Of a stretch of 64,000 bases of DNA, positions 61,111-64,000 are shown piece by piece. Position 1 is the first letter of the stretch; every line of letters begins with the position of its first letter. The translations under genes were made by a program, and so were the position numbers. Below the pieces are notes generated by a model. The model ran no database searches and was not told where the DNA came from. It saw only the letters and a program-made list of their open reading frames with translations. The stretch comes from Pseudomonas fulva NBRC 16637 = DSM 17717 (GTDB taxonomy: Bacteria; Pseudomonadota; Gammaproteobacteria; Pseudomonadales; Pseudomonadaceae), in contig NZ_BBIQ01000004.1 in the NCBI RefSeq assembly GCF_000730565.1, positions 1 to 64,000 of the forward strand, written 5' to 3'.

Positions 61111-61865
61111 TGCGCAAGCACGTGGTACATGCCAGCCTGGGGCTGGCCGGATTGCTGGGGTTGCTGCTGGTCTGGTGGGCGGGGGTGGCAGCCTTCGGCC
61201 AGCCCGATGGTCTGTCGGCACGCTTCTCGCCCTCAGCCACCTTTACCAGCCTGATCGAGCTGCTTGGGCAAGGCGAGGTGTACGGTCACATCTGGGTCAG
61301 CCTCAAACGAATCCTGATCGGGTTAGTGCTGGCACTGCTGATAGGCGTGCCCCTTGGGCTGTTGGTGGGCAGCTACCGGCACCTGGAGGCGGCGACTACA
61401 CCTGCTTTTCAGTTTCTGCGCATGATCTCGCCGCTGTCGTGGATGCCGGTCGTGGTGATGCTGATGGGGGTGGGCGACCAACCTATCTACTTCCTGCTGG
61501 CGTTCGCAGCGCTGTGGCCGATCCTGCTCAATACCGCTGCCGGTGTAAGGCAACTGGACCCGCGCTGGCTGCAGCTGAGCCGAAGCCTGAGCGCCACCCG
61601 CTGGGAAACCTTGTGCAAGGTGATCGTCCCTGGTGTGATCGGGCACGTGCTCACAGGCGTACGGCTGGCCATCGGCATTCTGTGGATCGTGCTGGTGCCC
61701 TGCGAGATGCTCGGGGTGAGCGCAGGCCTGGGATACTTCATTCTCGATACACGCGACCGTCTGGCCTATTCAGAGCTGATGGCCATGGTGCTGCTGATCG
61801 GGGTGTTGGGCTTTGCCCTGGATGCGCTGGCCCGTGGTCTGCATCGCCGTTGGGTGCATGCCTGA
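61110..61865 (+). CDS. ABC transporter permease, nitrate/sulfonate/taurine family
   Basis: 251-residue inner-membrane subunit with six hydrophobic helices (SsuC/TauC type). TM1 lies at about 10-30. The cytoplasmic coupling loop reads RSLSATRWETLCKVIVPGVI near 160-180 (the EAA-type motif that docks the ATPase). It overlaps the binding-protein stop by one base and completes the importer. A palindrome after the stop probably ends the operon. Confidence 0.9.
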   Translation: MRKHVVHASLGLAGLLGLLLVWWAGVAAFGQPDGLSARFSPSATFTSLIELLGQGEVYGHIWVSLKRILIGLVLALLIGVPLGLLVGSYRHLEAATTPAFQFLRMISPLSWMPVVVMLMGVGDQPIYFLLAFAALWPILLNTAAGVRQLDPRWLQLSRSLSATRWETLCKVIVPGVIGHVLTGVRLAIGILWIVLVPCEMLGVSAGLGYFILDTRDRLAYSELMAMVLLIGVLGFALDALARGLHRRWVHA

Positions 61866-61875
61866 GTGTGGGCAA

Positions 61876-61899
61876 CCTGCGCCGTGTCACAGGCGCAGG
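61876..61899. terminator. Palindrome after the ABC operon
   Basis: CCTGCGCC (61876-61883) and GGCGCAGG (61892-61899) form a perfect eight-base stem with an eight-base loop between the convergent permease and GNAT genes. There is no U-tract. Confidence 0.5.
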
Positions 61900-61909
61900 A
61901 GCAGGGGGA

Positions 61910-62596
61910 TCAATGTACCGTCAGGCGTTGCTGCACACAGGCTTGAGCCTGAAGGGCTAGCTCATCCAGACGCTCGTCCCGACGCTGTTCGGCCTCGATC
62001 ATGGCGTCCTCGCCGTGCTGGTTCAGCAGATAGGTGTGGATTTGCATGACTTCGGTGGTCTGGTAGATGGGCGCGATGTCCAGGCGCCCGATCAGCGCAT
62101 CACCGCCCTGACCGGTACTGCTCATCAGTACCTGTGGGCCGTTGGCCGAGACGGCTTGCATGCCCATGACTTCGAACCACGGCACCTGATGGGCAAAGGC
62201 ATTCAACTCGATGTACCTGTACTGAGCCTGCAGGTCGGCCAGCAAGGCGCGCGCGACCCCCTTGCGGCGGTACGTGGGCGCTACAGCGAGAAAAGCCAGG
62301 GCGCAGGCCTGGTCGTCGTTGTCGGCGGGCAATGCCAGAGCGAAGCCCAGTAACTGATCCGGGGCATCGGCATCGAGCGCCAGCGTCAGGGCAACGCGCA
62401 GCCCGCGGGTGCCATCGAGTGCTTGCAGGTACTGGTGTACCTCCATGCCTACACCGTATTGGTACAACGGGTACAACGGGTTGTCAGGCGTAATGGCGAC
62501 ACTACTCAGCTCACCCACCTCGTGGATGACCAGTTCCCGGATCTGGTTCTGGAACGACTCGGGTGGCACGCTGGACAGGCGGCTCAGGATGTGCAT
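61910..62596 (-). CDS. GNAT-family N-acetyltransferase
   Basis: 228 residues, with the acetyl-CoA-binding pyrophosphate loop RRKGVARALLADL near 130 after LAFLAVAPTYRR (motif A). The N-terminal 60 residues and the C-terminal 60 residues (rich in Gln, Glu, Arg; EAEQRRDERLDELALQAQA) are extra to the core. The substrate is unknown. The ATG at 62596 follows GGAG at 11 bases. It is downstream of argC on the same strand, separated by a hairpin, so it may be partly co-transcribed. Confidence 0.8.
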   Translation of the reverse strand: MHILSRLSSVPPESFQNQIRELVIHEVGELSSVAITPDNPLYPLYQYGVGMEVHQYLQALDGTRGLRVALTLALDADAPDQLLGFALALPADNDDQACALAFLAVAPTYRRKGVARALLADLQAQYRYIELNAFAHQVPWFEVMGMQAVSANGPQVLMSSTGQGGDALIGRLDIAPIYQTTEVMQIHTYLLNQHGEDAMIEAEQRRDERLDELALQAQACVQQRLTVH

Positions 62597-62622
62597 CGGC
62601 AAACAGGCTCCGGCGAATGGAA

Positions 62623-62653
62623 TACAGCCCGCAGCATGAGTGCGCGGGCTGTA
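62623..62653 (-). terminator. Terminator or attenuator hairpin between argC and the GNAT gene
   Basis: TACAGCCCGC (62623-62632) and GCGGGCTGTA (62644-62653) form a perfect ten-base stem with an 11-base loop, just after the argC stop. The minus-strand sequence that follows (TTCCATTC) is only moderately U-rich. Confidence 0.6.
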
Positions 62654-62657
62654 CAGT

Positions 62658-63617
62658 CTACCCGTTTTTGCCGTTATCGCCGTCGGCGCGCAGGGCGTCG
62701 AGCATCAAGTCCAGGTTCTGCACGGCAGCCCCGGCAGCCCCTTTGCCCAGGTTGTCGAAGACGGCGGTCAACAGCACCTGGCCGTGCGAGGGGTTGGCGT
62801 ACAGGGCCAGGCGCAGATCATCGGTCCCGTTGAGCGCCTGGGGGTCGAGCCGCTCGGCTGTGCCCTGGGTTTGCAGCGGCATCACCTTCACGTGGCGGGC
62901 GCCCTGGTAGTGCTGCTCCAGACACGCCTGCAACTGCTGCGCGCTGACCCGGCCGGGCAGCATGCGCAGGTGCAGGGCGATGCTGAGGACGATGCCCTGG
63001 CGATAGGCGCCATAGGCGGGCATGAACATGGGACGGGCCGATAGGCCGGCGTGGACCTGGATCTCGGGCACATGCTTGTGCGCCAGATCCAGCCCGTACA
63101 TGAGCACGGCCGAGGCGTCGCTATTGTCCTGCTGCTCATGCTGCTGCACCGCTGCGCGCCCGCCGCCGGAATAGCCCGAGATGGCATGGATGGCCAGCGG
63201 GTAGTCGGCAGGTACCAAGCCTGCCGCGATCAAGGGGCCGAGCAGTGCGATCGCGCCCGTCGGGTAGCAGCCAGGGTTGCTGACCCGGGTACTTTGGCCG
63301 ATATGCGCAGCCTGGTCACGATTCAGTTCGGCGAAACCGTAGGTCCAACCTGGCGCGGTACGGTGGGCTGAGCTGGCATCGATCACCCGCACCCCGGGAT
63401 TGTCGATCACGCTCACCGCTTCGCGTGCAGCGTCATCGGGCAAACAGAGGATGGCGATGTCGGCACGGTTGATGGCCTCGCTGCGGCACTTGAGGTCCTT
63501 GCGCTGGGCGTCGGCAAGTGTCAGCAGGCGCAGGTCCTTGCGATCGTGCAGGCGGGCATGGATTTGCAGCCCGGTGGTGCCTTGATCGCCATCGATGAAG
63601 ACAAGAGGTAGATGCAT
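62658..63617 (-). CDS. argC: N-acetyl-gamma-glutamyl-phosphate reductase, type 2
   Basis: 319-residue NADPH-dependent reductase of arginine synthesis, converting N-acetylglutamyl phosphate to the semialdehyde. It belongs to the shorter AGPR type 2 branch: [17 protein letters not shown] at the N-terminus, [20 protein letters not shown] near 85, the catalytic Cys in [11 protein letters not shown] near 116 and [11 protein letters not shown] near 150. Other Pseudomonas usually carry a longer type 1 argC elsewhere, so this may be a second copy. It is divergent from a LysR gene. Confidence 0.88.
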   Translation of the reverse strand: MHLPLVFIDGDQGTTGLQIHARLHDRKDLRLLTLADAQRKDLKCRSEAINRADIAILCLPDDAAREAVSVIDNPGVRVIDASSAHRTAPGWTYGFAELNRDQAAHIGQSTRVSNPGCYPTGAIALLGPLIAAGLVPADYPLAIHAISGYSGGGRAAVQQHEQQDNSDASAVLMYGLDLAHKHVPEIQVHAGLSARPMFMPAYGAYRQGIVLSIALHLRMLPGRVSAQQLQACLEQHYQGARHVKVMPLQTQGTAERLDPQALNGTDDLRLALYANPSHGQVLLTAVFDNLGKGAAGAAVQNLDLMLDALRADGDNGKNG

Positions 63618-63700
63618 GTTCACGTGTCCAAGCCAGTAGGTCGGACACCAGCGTCGCTCAAGCCAGACGTAAAGAAAATTTACATTTCATGACCGGGACG

Positions 63701-63715
63701 TTCAGCTATTCTGAA
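63701..63715. promoter_or_regulatory. Candidate LysR-type box TTCAGCTATTCTGAA
   Basis: A 15-base dyad, TTCAG-N5-CTGAA, in the 133-base region between argC and the divergent LysR gene. It is 36 bases before the LysR start and has the size and symmetry of LTTR binding sites. Confidence 0.55.
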
Positions 63716-63750
63716 CCTTTCGACGTTTAGCTCAAGGAAACCGTGGCACT

Positions 63751-64000
63751 GTGCGTGAAATAAGCCTTGACCGCCTGCGGACGCTGGTGGTGATCAGTCA
63801 GCTAGGGTCTTTTGCGGCGGCAGCCCGTCAGCTCAATCTGGCACCCCCCACCATCAGCCTGCACGTGGCCGAGCTGGAGTCGCGGGTGGGCGCTTCGCTG
63901 CTGACCCGCACACGCGGCCAGGTTCGGCCGACAGCCATTGGCGAAACCCTTCTGGTGCGCGCCAGGCGCCTGCTTGCCGATGCCGAACTGGCCCTGGATG
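63751..64000 (+). CDS. LysR-family regulator, 5' part only
   Basis: 83 codons run to the window edge without a stop. From GTG 63751 the frame reads VREISLDRLRTLVVISQLGS, FAAAARQLNLAPPTISLHVA, ELESRVGASLLTRTRGQVR, which is the winged helix-turn-helix of an LTTR. AAGGA (63734-63738) lies 12 bases upstream. Being divergent from argC it may control that gene. The C-terminal effector domain lies outside the window. Confidence 0.8.
   Translation, partial: MREISLDRLRTLVVISQLGSFAAAARQLNLAPPTISLHVAELESRVGASLLTRTRGQVRPTAIGETLLVRARRLLADAELALD

Noticed and set aside
1..64000. tRNA, rRNA, insertion sequence or prophage
   Set aside because: No cloverleaf with conserved TTCGAATC-type arms, no transposase or integrase motifs and no terminal inverted repeats with target duplications were seen by eye; a dedicated scan (tRNAscan, ISfinder) could still find a weak case.

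Overview
The window reads as chromosomal DNA of a Pseudomonas, most likely of the P. putida group and possibly a yellow-pigmented relative of P. fulva or P. parafulva. The evidence is the gene content (a DOPA-decarboxylase-type enzyme beside a LysR gene, creatinase, PLD-type PssA, PpnN, the NrtR/pncAB locus), the high GC content, the short Shine-Dalgarno-led genes, and GATGGGCCGC-type REP hairpins. The species is an inference. I saw no tRNA, rRNA, CRISPR array, insertion sequence or phage gene.

Layout. 1-10 kb: two abutting microsatellites, an SF1 helicase, an alpha/beta hydrolase whose nucleophile serine is glycine, an unknown protein, a VOC protein, a heme oxygenase, a frameshifted GNAT gene, 8-oxoguanine deaminase divergent from an MFS exporter, and a LysR regulator. 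10.4-18 kb: a complete zeaxanthin-glucoside cluster. Here idi-crtX-crtY-crtI-crtB form a translationally coupled minus-strand operon, crtE is divergent from idi, and crtZ is convergent with and overlaps crtB. 18-30 kb: a MocR regulator and amino acid permease, trans-aconitate methyltransferase, YebC, LysR plus aromatic amino acid decarboxylase, a DMT exporter, creatinase, a GlxA-type AraC regulator, and PssA. 30-45.5 kb: two c-di-GMP proteins, PpnN, a YeiH-type exporter with its LysR, a small lipoprotein, the NAD salvage genes pncA-pncB with NrtR, and two tail-to-tail paralogous histidine kinases.

45.5-54.5 kb is the most unusual part. A GntR/FCD regulator adjoins a catabolic operon (DUF1185 protein, alpha/beta hydrolase, aldehyde dehydrogenase, flavin reductase, carboxymuconolactone-decarboxylase-like protein). 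A second operon (flavin reductase plus luciferase-like monooxygenase) and an NCS1 nucleobase-type permease follow. Three start regions carry the same GGTATACCATAATAT-like palindromic box, and two of them also share a TGCAAGCAC block at identical spacing. I read this as one regulon that imports and oxidatively opens an N-heterocycle. It resembles the Rut pyrimidine pathway in its parts but is not that pathway, and its substrate is unknown.

54.5-64 kb: a chemoreceptor, an AraC regulator divergent from a five-gene operon (CMD protein, acyl-CoA-dehydrogenase-like flavoprotein, taurine/sulfonate-type ABC importer with a Tat-exported binding protein), a GNAT protein, type-2 argC, and the first 83 codons of a divergent LysR gene cut by the window edge.
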